64,000 bases of DNA from contig CAVSEP010000005.1 of the NCBI GenBank assembly GCA_963726995.1, forward strand, positions 124,001 to 188,000, in the 5' to 3' direction. Origin of the DNA: DAIDKA01 sp963726995 (GTDB lineage Bacteria; Pseudomonadota; Gammaproteobacteria; Steroidobacterales; Steroidobacteraceae). Below the pieces are notes generated by a model. It was not told where the DNA came from and searched no databases. It was given only the letters and a program-made list of their open reading frames with translations. Shown here one piece after another: positions 52,384-62,229 of the stretch. The position numbers and the translations under genes are program-made. The first letter of the stretch is position 1; each line of letters starts with the position of its first letter.

Positions 52384-53358
52384 ATGCAGCAGGTCACTGC
52401 GTTCGTCATCGAGCCGCGCCACGCGGCTCGCCAGCGTTTGGGCGAACGGATATTCAGGGGCGCTACGCTGGCCGCGGCGATTCTGGTGCTGATGATTCTC
52501 GGTGGCGTGGCCGTCGCGCTCATCAAGGGCGCATGGCCCGCACTTGCCCATTTCAAGCTCGAGTTTCTGACCCGCCAGATTTGGAACCCGGTGACCGAGA
52601 AATTCGGCGCCCTGGCGGCGATCTACGGCACGATCGTCACCGCGCTCATTGCCATGGTCGTGGCGATACCCTTGAGCTTTGGAATCTCGATTTTCCTGAC
52701 CGAGCTGTGTCCGGCGTGGTTGAAGCGCCCGGTGGGCACCGCGGTGGAACTGCTTGCTGCCGTGCCGAGCATCATTTTCGGCATCTGGGGCATGTTCGTG
52801 TTCGCGCCCATCCTGCAGCGCACCGTGCAACCCTGGCTGATAAATCATGTCGGTCCCATACCTGGGATCGGCGCGTTGTTCCAGGGACCGCCGTTTGGCA
52901 TTGGTATCCTCACGGCATCGCTGGTGCTGGCGATCATGGTGCTGCCCTTCATTGCCTCGGTCATGCGCGATGTCTTCGAGACCGTGCCCGACGTGCTGCG
53001 CGAATCCGCGTATGGCTTGGGCGCGACCACGTGGGAGGTCATCTGGCAGGTGGTGCTGCCGTATTCGCGCACCGGCGTGGTTGGCGGCATCATGCTGGGC
53101 CTCGGGCGTGCGCTGGGTGAGACCATGGCCGTCACCTTCGTCATCGGCAACGCCCATCGCGTCAGCACCTCACTGCTGGCGCCGGGCACCACCATCTCGG
53201 CGACCATCGCCAATGAATTCACGGAAGCCGTGGGTGATCTTTACACCTCGTCGCTGATTGCCCTGGGCGTGCTGCTGTTCCTGATCACCTTCGTGGTGAT
53301 CAGCGCGGCGCGCCTCATGCTGAGGCGCCTGGACCGCAAGGCCTTGGGATCGGTATGA
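52384..53358 (+). CDS. pstC: Phosphate ABC transporter permease PstC, 324 aa
   Basis: Six TM helices with the PstC signature region GTIVTALIAMVVAIPLSFGISIFLTELCP (landmark IPLSFGISIFLTE) and the EAA-type loop LRESAYGLGATTWEVIWQVVLPYSRTGVVGG (landmark YGLGATTWEV). LGRALGETMAVTFVIGN confirms the family. GGAGC lies before the ATG, and the gene overlaps pstA by ATGA. Confidence 0.95.
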   Translation: MQQVTAFVIEPRHAARQRLGERIFRGATLAAAILVLMILGGVAVALIKGAWPALAHFKLEFLTRQIWNPVTEKFGALAAIYGTIVTALIAMVVAIPLSFGISIFLTELCPAWLKRPVGTAVELLAAVPSIIFGIWGMFVFAPILQRTVQPWLINHVGPIPGIGALFQGPPFGIGILTASLVLAIMVLPFIASVMRDVFETVPDVLRESAYGLGATTWEVIWQVVLPYSRTGVVGGIMLGLGRALGETMAVTFVIGNAHRVSTSLLAPGTTISATIANEFTEAVGDLYTSSLIALGVLLFLITFVVISAARLMLRRLDRKALGSV

Positions 53359-54206
53359 GTCGCCGCCTCACCCGCAAGATCACCAATGTCGCAGCGCTGG
53401 CGCTGTCGGTGGTCGCGACCAGCGTCGGCTTGCTGTTCCTGGGCGCGATCCTGTGGACGCTGCTGAAGAACGGACTCGCCGGCATGTCGCTGCAACTGTT
53501 CACGCAGATGACGCCGCCCCCGGGAACCGAGGGCGGCGGTCTGCTCAACGCCATCTTCGGCAGCGCCATCATGACCTTGATCGGCATCGCAGTTGGGGCT
53601 CCCTTGGGCGTCCTGGCCGGTACCTATCTGGCCGAATATGGCGGCAACTCCAAGCTCTCGGCGGTCATACGGTTCGTGAACGACGTGCTGCTCTCCGCGC
53701 CCTCCATCATCGTCGGCCTGTTCGTGTACCAGATCGTCGTCGTGCCGATGGGGCACTTCTCCGCCATCGCCGGCGCCGCGGCCCTCGCCGTGATCGCGAT
53801 CCCGGTGACGGTGCGCACGACCGAGGACATGCTGCGACTGGTGCCGCAGGGCATGAAGGACGCATCGACTGCCTTGGGAGCGTATCCCTGGCGAACCACC
53901 TTGAGCGTGATCTATCCGGCTGCGCGCAGCGGCATCCTGACCGGCCTGCTGCTGGCGATTGCCCGCGTGAGCGGTGAAACGGCGCCGTTGTTGTTCACGG
54001 CTTTGAACAACCAGTTCTGGAGCAAGAACCTGAATTCGGAGATGGCGAACTTGCCGGTGGCGATCTACCTGTTTGCACAAAGTCCATATCCGCGCTGGCA
54101 GCAACTGGCCTGGTCCGGCGCACTGCTCATTACTCTGACCATCCTGACACTGAGCATTTTTGCCCGCATTGTGGTCTCGGCCCTGCAGCCGACGAGGCGC
54201 ACATGA
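53355..54206 (+). CDS. pstA: Phosphate ABC transporter permease PstA, 283 aa
   Basis: The second membrane subunit. It has the family motif GVLAGTYLAEYGG, SAPSIIVGLFVYQIVV, and the coupling loop ASTALGAYPWRTTLSVIYPAARSGILTG (landmark LGAYPWRTT), then ARVSGETAPLLFTAL. It overlaps both pstC and pstB1 by 4 bp, so the whole operon is translationally linked. Confidence 0.95.
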   Translation: MSRRLTRKITNVAALALSVVATSVGLLFLGAILWTLLKNGLAGMSLQLFTQMTPPPGTEGGGLLNAIFGSAIMTLIGIAVGAPLGVLAGTYLAEYGGNSKLSAVIRFVNDVLLSAPSIIVGLFVYQIVVVPMGHFSAIAGAAALAVIAIPVTVRTTEDMLRLVPQGMKDASTALGAYPWRTTLSVIYPAARSGILTGLLLAIARVSGETAPLLFTALNNQFWSKNLNSEMANLPVAIYLFAQSPYPRWQQLAWSGALLITLTILTLSIFARIVVSALQPTRRT

Positions 54207-55042
54207 GCGGCGAGATGACTGCGGACGCCGTTGCAGGTGCCGCGGGGCAGTCAGCGGCCGCAGGCGCGGCGCCGGGCGCAGCTGGTGGGGCGCCGAAGGT
54301 CGCGGTGCGAAACCTGCATTTCTACTACGGTACTTCGCATGCCCTGAAGGGGATCAACCTGGATCTGCCGGATCGCAGCATAACCGCGTTCATCGGTCCG
54401 TCGGGCTGTGGCAAATCGACGCTGCTGCGCGTGCTGAACAGGATGTACGCGCTGTATCCGGGACACCGTGCCGAAGGCGAAGTTCTGCTGGATGGCGGCA
54501 ATATCCTCGATCCCCACGTGGATGTGTCGGACCTGCGCTTCCGGGTGGGCATGGTATTCCAGAAACCCACGCCCTTTCCGATGTCGATATTCGACAACGT
54601 GGCCTTCGGCCTGCGCCTGGCGCAGCGCATCTCCCGGCGTGATCTGGCCGAGCGCGTGGAGTCGGCCCTGCGGGATGCCGCGATGTGGGATGAGGTGAAG
54701 GACAAGCTCAGTGAAGATGGCCGCGGGCTCTCCGGCGGCCAGCAACAGCGGCTGTGTATCGCACGCACGATCGCGGTGCGCCCCGAGGTCATCCTGTTCG
54801 ATGAACCGACCGCGGCGCTGGACCCCATTTCCACGCTGCGCGTCGAGGAGACCCTGCAGTCGCTGCGTGAGAAGTACTGCATTGCGATCGTCACCCACAA
54901 CCTGCAGCAGGCTGCCCGGGTGTCGAACACGACGGCCTTCATGTACCTGGGCGAGCTGGTGGAAGTGGGTCCTGCGGACCAGATCTTCACGGCCCCCAAG
55001 GATCGCCGTACCGATGATTATGTGACCGGGCGATTCGGTTAA
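54203..55042 (+). CDS. pstB: Phosphate ABC transporter ATPase PstB (first copy), 279 aa
   Basis: Walker A GPSGCGKST, LLRVLNRM, signature LSGGQQQRLCIARTIA, Walker B VILFDEPTAALDP and the H-loop VTHNLQQAARVSN are all intact. A low-complexity Ala/Gly stretch of about 30 residues precedes HFYYGTSHALKG. It overlaps pstA. The next gene is a second PstB with its own extension. Confidence 0.95.
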   Translation: MSGEMTADAVAGAAGQSAAAGAAPGAAGGAPKVAVRNLHFYYGTSHALKGINLDLPDRSITAFIGPSGCGKSTLLRVLNRMYALYPGHRAEGEVLLDGGNILDPHVDVSDLRFRVGMVFQKPTPFPMSIFDNVAFGLRLAQRISRRDLAERVESALRDAAMWDEVKDKLSEDGRGLSGGQQQRLCIARTIAVRPEVILFDEPTAALDPISTLRVEETLQSLREKYCIAIVTHNLQQAARVSNTTAFMYLGELVEVGPADQIFTAPKDRRTDDYVTGRFG

Positions 55043-55054
55043 GCGGAGAATAAT

Positions 55055-56011
55055 ATGAATGAATCCACCCAGACTTTCGCGACCCCCCCGGCGCCGGCAG
55101 TAGTGGCGGCAGCCAATTCCAGCGGCGCGGGCGGCGAGCGCGACCGGCAGGACGCCGGCCTTAACCTGCGGCCTGCCGCGCGCGGCGCCGGCCGCCTGGA
55201 TGGCGCCGGCATCGGCCAGATCATCGGCCAGACCGTCGGCACCGTCACGGTGGTAGACCCGGTGTTCTCCTGCCGCCATGTCGATGTGCACTACGGTGCC
55301 AAGCATGCCATCAAGGGCGTGAGCCTGGATGTGGGCAAGAAGCAGGTGCTGGCGATGATCGGTCCCTCCGGCTGCGGCAAGTCCACCTTCCTGCGCTGCC
55401 TGAACCGGATGAACGACACCATCGCCGGGGCGCGCGTGACCGGTGAGATTCTGCTGGATGGCCAGGACATCCACGATCCGGCCCGCGACGTGGTGCAGCT
55501 GCGTGCCCGCGTCGGCATGGTGTTCCAGAAACCCAACCCCTTCCCGAAGTCCATCTACGACAACGTGGCCTTCGGGCCGCGGCTGCACGGCCTGGTGAAG
55601 AGTCGCTCGGACCTGGATGAACTGGTGTGCACCAGCCTGCAGCGCGCGGGCCTGTGGGATGAGGTCAAGGACCGGCTCACGCAGTCCGGCACCGGACTGT
55701 CCGGCGGCCAGCAGCAGCGCCTGTGCATCGCCCGGACCATCGCCGTGCAGCCGCACGTCATTCTCATGGACGAGCCCTGTTCGGCGCTGGATCCGATCGC
55801 CACCGCGCGCATCGAGGATCTGATCGATGAGCTCAAGGAGTCCTTCGCCATCGCCATCGTCACGCATTCGATGCAGCAGGCGGCGCGGGTCTCGCAGCGC
55901 ACGGCCTACTTTCACTTAGGATCGCTGGTGGAAGTGGGCGAGACGGACCGGATCTTCACCAATCCGCGCCACCGCCTCACCGAGGACTACATCACCGGAC
56001 GGTTCGGCTGA
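55055..56011 (+). CDS. pstB: Second PstB-type ATPase, 318 aa
   Basis: A complete ATPase of the same family: GPSGCGKSTFLRCLNRMND, LSGGQQQRLCIARTIAVQP, ILMDEPCSALDPIA, VTHSMQQAARVSQRTAYFHLG. The N-terminus has a unique Ala/Gly/Asn-rich extension of about 70 residues (to about VVDPVFSCRHVDVHYG). It lies 12 bp after the first PstB and before phoU2. Both could form hetero-dimeric transporters or serve different conditions. The gene symbol is shared. Confidence 0.92.
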   Translation: MNESTQTFATPPAPAVVAAANSSGAGGERDRQDAGLNLRPAARGAGRLDGAGIGQIIGQTVGTVTVVDPVFSCRHVDVHYGAKHAIKGVSLDVGKKQVLAMIGPSGCGKSTFLRCLNRMNDTIAGARVTGEILLDGQDIHDPARDVVQLRARVGMVFQKPNPFPKSIYDNVAFGPRLHGLVKSRSDLDELVCTSLQRAGLWDEVKDRLTQSGTGLSGGQQQRLCIARTIAVQPHVILMDEPCSALDPIATARIEDLIDELKESFAIAIVTHSMQQAARVSQRTAYFHLGSLVEVGETDRIFTNPRHRLTEDYITGRFG

Positions 56012-56027
56012 CGCGGGCCTCGCCCTC

Positions 56028-56708
56028 ATGCGCGAAGGCCACATCAGCAAGGCATTCGATGGCGAACTGGCCGCGCTGCATATCCGCGTGCTGGAGATGG
56101 GGGGGCTGGTCCTCGACCAGGTGCGCGAGGCCACGCGCGCCTACGTGGACTGGGACGCGCATGCCGCGCAACGCGTCATCGATCGCGAGCAGCAGGTGCT
56201 GCAGTACACCGCCAGCATCCATGACGATCAGCTGGGTCTGATCGCGCGGCGCAATCCGGTGGCGAGCGACCTGCGCGCCATTCTCTCGCTGGCAAAGATC
56301 GGCGCACAACTGGATCGCGTCGGCGCCGAGGCGCGCAAGATCGCGCGCACGGTACTGCAGCAGGGAGGACGTCCCGAGCGCGGCACCTCCACCGATGCCC
56401 GTCACCTGGCGCTGCTGGCCTACAGCCTGCTGCGCCAGTCGCTGGAGGCCGTCGACAGCATCGATGCCGAGCTCGCCGATGAGGTGATCGACCGTGACCA
56501 GGACCTGGACTCCGAATACGCGGCCGGTTTGCGCCGGCTGCTGACCCGCGCGATGGAGAATCCGGCGCGCATCGACACGACCGTGGAGGCCGCCTTTGTC
56601 CTCAAGGCGCTGGAGCGCATCGGGGACCATGCCCGCAATGTCTCCCAGCAGGTCGCCGCCATGGCCGCGCAGCCGGTGCTGCGCACCTCGAAGCTGAATC
56701 CTGCCTGA
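56028..56708 (+). CDS. phoU: Second PhoU-like protein, 226 aa
   Basis: Two PhoU three-helix repeats with the metal-cluster motifs NPVASDLRAILSLAKIGAQLDRVGAEARKI (landmark SDLRAILSLAKI) and ALERIGDHARNVSQQVAAM. It is shorter than the PhoU at 48588-49367 and ends the pst operon, 16 bp after pstB2. It is expected to bind the PstB and PhoR proteins when phosphate is plentiful. Confidence 0.92.
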   Translation: MREGHISKAFDGELAALHIRVLEMGGLVLDQVREATRAYVDWDAHAAQRVIDREQQVLQYTASIHDDQLGLIARRNPVASDLRAILSLAKIGAQLDRVGAEARKIARTVLQQGGRPERGTSTDARHLALLAYSLLRQSLEAVDSIDAELADEVIDRDQDLDSEYAAGLRRLLTRAMENPARIDTTVEAAFVLKALERIGDHARNVSQQVAAMAAQPVLRTSKLNPA

Positions 56709-56718
56709 AGCGCCATGC

Positions 56719-58383
56719 TCATTGTGCAAGGCGCCAGGGTGAGCGATCCGACCAGGTCTTGAGGGCGGCGGTCGCCCATGCCGTCGTCTTGTCGGCATGA
56801 CAGAGGGTGCAGGCGTTCGGAATCTTCAAAGTATCGCTCATCGCCGGCGAGATGAACCGAAAGGTGTGCGCCCGCACGTTCACGTCGCCGATGGTCTGTT
56901 CGATCTTCGGCATGTGGCAGGCGACGCACACGCTTCCGGGGCTGTTTGCGGCGTGGTGAGTATGGGCCTCGATGCTCGGCGCACGCGGCCCGTTCGCGGA
57001 GCCCGGTCCGTGGCAGTCCAGGCAGATCTGCTCGACCGGTTTCGATAACATCGCGTTATTCCCGGTGCCGTGCACGTCATGGCAGCTGAAGCAGGTGACC
57101 CCGCGCGTATACATTAGGCTCTGCACGAAATCGTTACCCTGCATGCGGTTCTTGTGCGCCGTGCCATCGGCGAAGTGTGTAAAAGACTGGTCGCCCAGCT
57201 TGTGATCCTCCAGTCTCCAAAAGTCTGCCAGTTGCAGTCCGACATGAAATCCCACCGGCCAGTCGTAGTATTTTCCCTGGATCGGATTCGTGAGCGGGCG
57301 GCCCTGTGAATGGCACTGAATGCACACGTCATTGGCCTGCACATAGTTGAGCCTGGCGGGATTCACAATTGCGGGACGTTCCGGGTGGGCCACATGCTCG
57401 CTGCCGGGCCCGTGACAACGCTCGCAGCCGACGTTCCATTCAGTGACTTTCTTGGTGGCAATGTCGTAGTTGACCGAGTGACAACCATCGCAGAGCGGTC
57501 CGGTGGGTCGCTGCATGTTGTCGGGCGGATACAGGGGCGCCCACCAGTCGGTTCCGTTCTTGACGAAGTACGGCCGCCACATCGCATGTGTTACGTCCCA
57601 CTGCGCCGGGAACACGAAATAGTCGTCGCCGACCCGCTTGAAGTAACGTTGCTTCCACTTGGAGCCGTACGTCAAGGCAATGTCATCTTTGGTGAAGGTT
57701 ACCAGCGGGTCGGGCCTGGTCAGGTCCGGGACGATGGCTTGCGGGTGCAATCGGGGATCTTGGACAATATTCGCCATGAGCGTCTTCTTCCAGCGCCCGT
57801 AGATTTGCGCGTGACAATCCCGGCACGCCTCTGAGCCGACGTAGTGCGCGGCGCCAGGGGATGATGCCCGTGCGGAATCGCCGGCGTCAGCGGCCGGCTT
57901 GGCGACTGCTGGCAGATTGCGTACATACGCGCTGATCTGCCACAGCTTGCGATCCGAAAGCTGCCATGCCGGCATGCCGGTGTGACGAATGCCGTTCTTG
58001 ATGTGATAGAAAAGTTCGCCGTCGCTCATGTGCCGAATGGCGGTGCCCCGCAGGTCCGGAGGATGAGGATACTCACCCGCGGCGATCTCGGTGTTGCCGC
58101 TGCCGTCATAGGCGTGGCAAATCTGGCATTTGCCACGGTAAAGCTCCAAACCCGCGGTCACATCGGCGCTGCCGGCAGCCGTGTTCAGGGGGTTCGTCAG
58201 CGCTCGCTGGGAGGCGGGCACGGTGCGGCGCAGCAACCATTGGGCAATACTCGCCTCGAGAGCGGGGGCCTTCGCCCGAGCGCTTGAACCCTCCCAGATA
58301 ACAAGGCCGTACAGGCCGAAGGCCAGCAGAGCGATGCCCGACAAGCTCAGCAGGATCAGCTTCACCTTTCGACCGCGAGTCAT
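56719..58383 (-). CDS. Nine-heme c-type cytochrome, 554 aa
   Basis: An N-terminal membrane anchor (LILLSLSGIALLAFGLYGLVIW) is followed by a monoheme class I domain (GKCQICHAYDGSGN ... GIRHTGMPAWQ with the axial Met). Eight further CxxCH sites follow: CRDCH, CDGCH, CERCH, CIQCH, CFSCH, CLDCH, CVACH and CTLCH. The multiheme part resembles the cytochrome c554/NrfB-like doubled-CxxCH family seen in electron-transfer proteins. It faces the periplasm. It ends beside phoU2 and runs opposite; no redox-partner gene is adjacent, so the reaction is unknown. Confidence 0.85.
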   Translation of the reverse strand: MTRGRKVKLILLSLSGIALLAFGLYGLVIWEGSSARAKAPALEASIAQWLLRRTVPASQRALTNPLNTAAGSADVTAGLELYRGKCQICHAYDGSGNTEIAAGEYPHPPDLRGTAIRHMSDGELFYHIKNGIRHTGMPAWQLSDRKLWQISAYVRNLPAVAKPAADAGDSARASSPGAAHYVGSEACRDCHAQIYGRWKKTLMANIVQDPRLHPQAIVPDLTRPDPLVTFTKDDIALTYGSKWKQRYFKRVGDDYFVFPAQWDVTHAMWRPYFVKNGTDWWAPLYPPDNMQRPTGPLCDGCHSVNYDIATKKVTEWNVGCERCHGPGSEHVAHPERPAIVNPARLNYVQANDVCIQCHSQGRPLTNPIQGKYYDWPVGFHVGLQLADFWRLEDHKLGDQSFTHFADGTAHKNRMQGNDFVQSLMYTRGVTCFSCHDVHGTGNNAMLSKPVEQICLDCHGPGSANGPRAPSIEAHTHHAANSPGSVCVACHMPKIEQTIGDVNVRAHTFRFISPAMSDTLKIPNACTLCHADKTTAWATAALKTWSDRSPWRLAQ

Positions 58384-58536
58384 TCGTGCCTACGTCTCGG
58401 TTTCAGTCGGAGGCGAGAGCATACGAAATTGCCGAAGCTTTGTATCACCAACCGAGCAGTGCGCAGGCGCCGGGGCATCCGGCAGGATGGAACGATCAGC
58501 GCGGGTGGGAATTGCGATGGCCGGAAGCGTCCGCGG

Positions 58537-59217
58537 CTAGGTGTCAGCCCACTGCCTTAGCAAGTTGTGATACACGCCTGCCAGGCGAACGCAGGTATGG
58601 TGATCGGCGCCGGTGTGGCCCAGCGTCTGGATGGAGTTGTCGAGTTCAAACAGCAGCTCGCGCCGCCTCTCATCCCGCACCATGCTCTGCACCCAGAAGA
58701 AGGCGGCAAGGCGCACGCCGCGGGTGACCGGCTGGACATGGTGCAGCGTGCCGCCGCCATAGAGCACCATATCCCCGGCGGGCAGTTTCACCGGTGTGTT
58801 CTGAGCCGGGTCGCCGATGACCAGTTCGCCACCATCGTAATCGGCTGGATCGCTAAGAAAGATCGTGGCCGAAAGATCGGTTCGCACCTGATGGTGTGAG
58901 CCGGCCAAAGGTCGCACCGCGCCGTCGATGTGCGCGCCGTAGGACTGCCCATCCGTGTATCGGTTGAAGAGCGGCGGAAGCACCTTCAGCGGCAGTGCCG
59001 CGGCGATGAATAGCTGGTTCTGATCCAGCTCGGCCTGGATCAGGCCACCGAGGCGGCGGGCCAGCGGGTCATCCTCCGGTAGCTGTGTATTGTTCTTTGT
59101 CCGGCTCGACAGATAGCCCGCGGTCGCCTTGCCGTCAATCCAATGCGCGGATCCCAGGGCTGCCTGGAATTCGGCGACCTGGGAGGCGGAAAGCAGTTGC
59201 GGGACAGTCACCACCAT
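58537..59217 (-). CDS. PKHD-type Fe(II)/2-oxoglutarate dioxygenase, 226 aa
   Basis: The family (PiuC/YbiX) is set by the iron ligands in YGAHIDGAVRPL (His-x-Asp) and TLHHVQPVTRGVRLA (distal His), with the 2-oxoglutarate Arg in RGVR. The length is typical. It follows the TonB receptor gene by 3 bp on the minus strand, the usual pairing for siderophore receptors of the Fiu/PiuA group. It is probably iron-repressed through Fur, though no Fur box was found by eye. Confidence 0.92.
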   Translation of the reverse strand: MVVTVPQLLSASQVAEFQAALGSAHWIDGKATAGYLSSRTKNNTQLPEDDPLARRLGGLIQAELDQNQLFIAAALPLKVLPPLFNRYTDGQSYGAHIDGAVRPLAGSHHQVRTDLSATIFLSDPADYDGGELVIGDPAQNTPVKLPAGDMVLYGGGTLHHVQPVTRGVRLAAFFWVQSMVRDERRRELLFELDNSIQTLGHTGADHHTCVRLAGVYHNLLRQWADT

Positions 59218-59220
59218 GGA

Positions 59221-61417
59221 TCAATAGCTTGCCGAAATGCTGAGCAGAAACGTGCGCCCCTCGCCCGGTACCACATGGAAGAAGTGCAGCTGGTCGTAAT
59301 AGTACCGGTTGAACAGGTTATTCACATTTACCTGGGCGGCAATGCGAGGCGTGATCGCATACTTGGCCATGGCATCGAAATCCCAGAATCCCGGAACGGT
59401 CTTGATGGGCGGTACGTTCTGCGTGTACTGCGACGACACGAAGCGGCCGCCGCCGCCAAATTCCAGGCGCTCACCGACCCGATAGGTGGTCCAGGTCGTG
59501 AAGGCGTGTTTTGGCGTGTTCATGAGCGGTGCGCCGACGGGGGCGGCACCCTTGGCGGATTCGGTCACCTTGCTGTCCAGGTAAGTGTACCCGCCGAGGA
59601 TCTGCCAGTTGGCAGTCAGGTTGCCCTCGGCGCGCAGTTCGCCGCCATCCACCTGCTGCCTGCCCGCCAGGACGTTCAGCAGCGAGTTGGTGGGATCCGG
59701 GACACGGGCGTTGTCCTTCTCCAGCCGGAACAGCGCGCCGCTCAGGATCAGTTTCTCCTGCAATAGCTCCCACTTCGTACCGAGTTCAAAAGTCTTGTTC
59801 TTTTCAGGGTCCAGTTCGGCGTTGTTCAGGGAAAATGATCGCGAGCTGCTGATCAGCGACAGATCCTCCGCGGACGGATCAAAGGATGTGCCAAAGGAGA
59901 AATAGAGGTTGCCGCCAGGCATGAACTTGTATGACAGGGCGGCACGATAGCTGAACATTTCATCGGTGTGGGGAATGTGATCGGTCTTCACCAATGCGCC
60001 CGGCACCGTCGTCGAATAGTTGTAGTCCTTATAGTCGACGTTCGAACCGGTCCCAGCGAACTCCCAATATGGCCTGCCATCTATCGAGCGTCGCCGTGTT
60101 CATCAGGAAGGGCGCGACACTGTTCGCGCTCAGGTGCGTGGCGTAGCGTGGGAACTCAAGGCCCGAAAAGGCCTGGTTCTCATTGGGATTGAGCAGCGCT
60201 GTGGTCGGCACGCCGCTGAAGTTGTAAAAGTTCGGCCCGGCCTTCTCATGACCGCCTTCAATTCCGATGACCGATGCATTGTGAATATCGCCAGTCTGGA
60301 AGCGCACGGTGCCAAAAAGCTGATCCCAGAGCATCGTGTCGACACTGTTTCCCGCATTGACGTTTCGTGTGACGTTCACCGACGACAGCGCAGTAGTCAA
60401 TGGCACCGACGTGGCAATCAATGGCTCGCTGAAGCGAAAGCTGCGGCCATAACTGGCGAACCGCAGCTGGTTCTCCAGCGTAAAGGCCGCCGAGAAATCA
60501 TGATCCACCTTGAAGCTCGCGATGTCGGTCCGGGTGCGCATGAAGTCGCTGCGAAAACCGTAGAAATTGTCGCGGGAAACGGCAGCGGGTGTTGCGCCGA
60601 AATAGGGCAGCCCGTAGTCCGGGATATCATCGTTGTATTGATGATAGTAGGCGAGGGTCGCCCTGCTCGCAGTTCCGAGCCCAAAAGTGATGCTGGGCGC
60701 GAATCCCCAGCGGGAATCGGCCACGACGTCACGATCGGTCACGTCCGCTTTGACCCCCATCGCATTGACCCGCAGCGCGGTGCCCGTGCCGAGGCCGGAC
60801 AGGGGTTCGTTGACATCGATCGTCGCACGACGCGTATCGTCGGTTGCCCCGCTGAGAACGCCGGAGATCGCCTCATGCAGCATCGGCAGTTTGCTGGCCT
60901 GTTCGATGACGCCGCCGGTAGATCCGCGCCCAAAGAGGATGCCGGAGGGACCCTCGAGCACCTCAACGTCCTCCAGGTTGAACGGATCCCGATAGTAGTC
61001 ACCGTAGTCGCGGATGCCGTCCAGAAACATGTCGGTGCGCGCGACGAATCCGCGGATGGTGGGGGAGTTGCCCATGGACTTGAATTCACCGGCGCCGATG
61101 GTGATGCCGGGCACGTTGCGCAGCGCCTGATTGAGGTCGGTGATGGCACGGTCCTGCATCACCTGTTGGGTAATGGTGTCGACCGACTGGGGGGTATCGA
61201 GGATCGGCGCGGTCAGCTTGGAAAGGCTGGAGGTATTGACCTTGTAGGCGTCCTTCTGTCCAAGAACGGACACCTCCTGCACGGTGCTCCGGTCCACCGG
61301 CGCTTCGCTCTTCGGGTCCTGCGCGTAGGCCGAATGGGACTGCAGGATTCCCAGTCCCGTGCCGGCCAACAAAACCGATCGAAAACGTGGGTTGTTACCG
61401 CGATTGCCTGCCGCCAT
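59221..61417 (-). pseudogene. TonB-dependent siderophore receptor, frameshifted near 60042
   Basis: A Fiu/PiuA-type receptor. The first part has a signal peptide (RSVLLAGTGLGILQSHSAYA), a plug domain (TAPILDTPQSVDTITQQVM, GFVARTDMFLDGIRDYG, EVLEGPSGILFGRGSTGGV) and barrel strands. The frame breaks at TTCGAACGTCGAC (about 60042), where one extra base turns VDYKDYNYSTT into RRL and stop. The barrel then continues to a proper C-terminus (AAQVNVNNLFNRYYYDQLHF, TFLLSISASY). It is likely intact in the genome if the extra base is an error. Confidence 0.88.
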
Positions 61418-61650
61418 CGATCCAGTCCCCTATATTCATTCATATACAGCGGGGCTAGATATATAGATTTGGCTGGCCCAAGTCAAAGGCGAGGGCTGAC
61501 GAAGTCCGGCGACCGCGATCGATTTCAGATCAGGGTAGCTAGGCCAGTCGTGCATTCGATACTCTTGGGCTGACGACCTGGGGTTCTCGGTGCGGGCGGG
61601 TGAGTGGATGCCTGCAAGATCTCGTGACGGCGCATCCACAGGAGCCGGAA

Positions 61651-62229
61651 ATGGAAATCACCTTTCGTGACGCGGCAACGGTCGTGCACGGCATGTTGTT
61701 CGGCGCCTTGTTGCTGCTGGCCTTCACGGGTGCTGCCGTGGGGCTTTATGCGATCTCGGCGTCTCAGGGCCGCTGGGTTCCCACCGTCGCTCAGCACAAG
61801 TGGCTCGCGCGGTACGCGGCGGCGATGGCGCTGCTGGCCTGGCTGGCGGTGCTGCTCGGGGCCTACCTGGTGTATCCGTGGTACCGGGCGCATCCGCCGG
61901 CGGGCCTGACGGATCTGGGCGGCTATCCGCAGCGCCTGCTGATGTCGAGCCCCACCACGACCGGCTGGCACGACCTCGGAATGGAATGGAAGGAGCACAT
62001 CGCCTGGTTCGCGCCGATCGGCCTGACGAGCGCCACCTATCTGGTGTGGCGATATGGACCGCATCTGCATGCCTTGCAGTCGGTTCGCCGCGCGCTGTTT
62101 GGCCTGGTCGTGCTGGCCTTCATGGCTGCCGGCGTCGCGGGTTTCTTCGGCGCCATGCTCAACAAGTACGCGCCGGTGCGCGGCGGTGCCCATATCGTGC
62201 TGATGCATGGTGACAGCCATGACGAGTGA
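61651..62229 (+). CDS. Four/five-TM membrane protein, 192 aa
   Basis: The start at 61651 (MEITFRDAATVVHG) has AGGAG 6-10 nt upstream. Hydrophobic helices: GMLFGALLLLAFTGAAVGLY, AAMALLAWLAVLLGAYLVYP, HIAWFAPIGLTSATYLVW and ALFGLVVLAFMAAGVAGFFG. Several conserved-looking histidines (VVHGM, QHKWLARY, GWHDLGMEWKEH, HLHAL) could bind heme or metal. The family is not recognised. The next gene starts inside it, so the two are coupled. Confidence 0.65.
   Translation: MEITFRDAATVVHGMLFGALLLLAFTGAAVGLYAISASQGRWVPTVAQHKWLARYAAAMALLAWLAVLLGAYLVYPWYRAHPPAGLTDLGGYPQRLLMSSPTTTGWHDLGMEWKEHIAWFAPIGLTSATYLVWRYGPHLHALQSVRRALFGLVVLAFMAAGVAGFFGAMLNKYAPVRGGAHIVLMHGDSHDE

Noticed and set aside
51154..53157. 667-codon minus-strand frame over pstS-pstC
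   Set aside because: Antisense shadow of two certain genes; His/Arg/Gly-rich with no recognisable domain.
54251..55915. 554-codon minus-strand frame over both pstB genes
   Set aside because: Antisense shadow; the two ATPase genes on + are unmistakable.
60134..61573. 479-codon + frame over the TonB receptor
   Set aside because: Shadow of the receptor gene, whose plug and barrel motifs are clear on minus.
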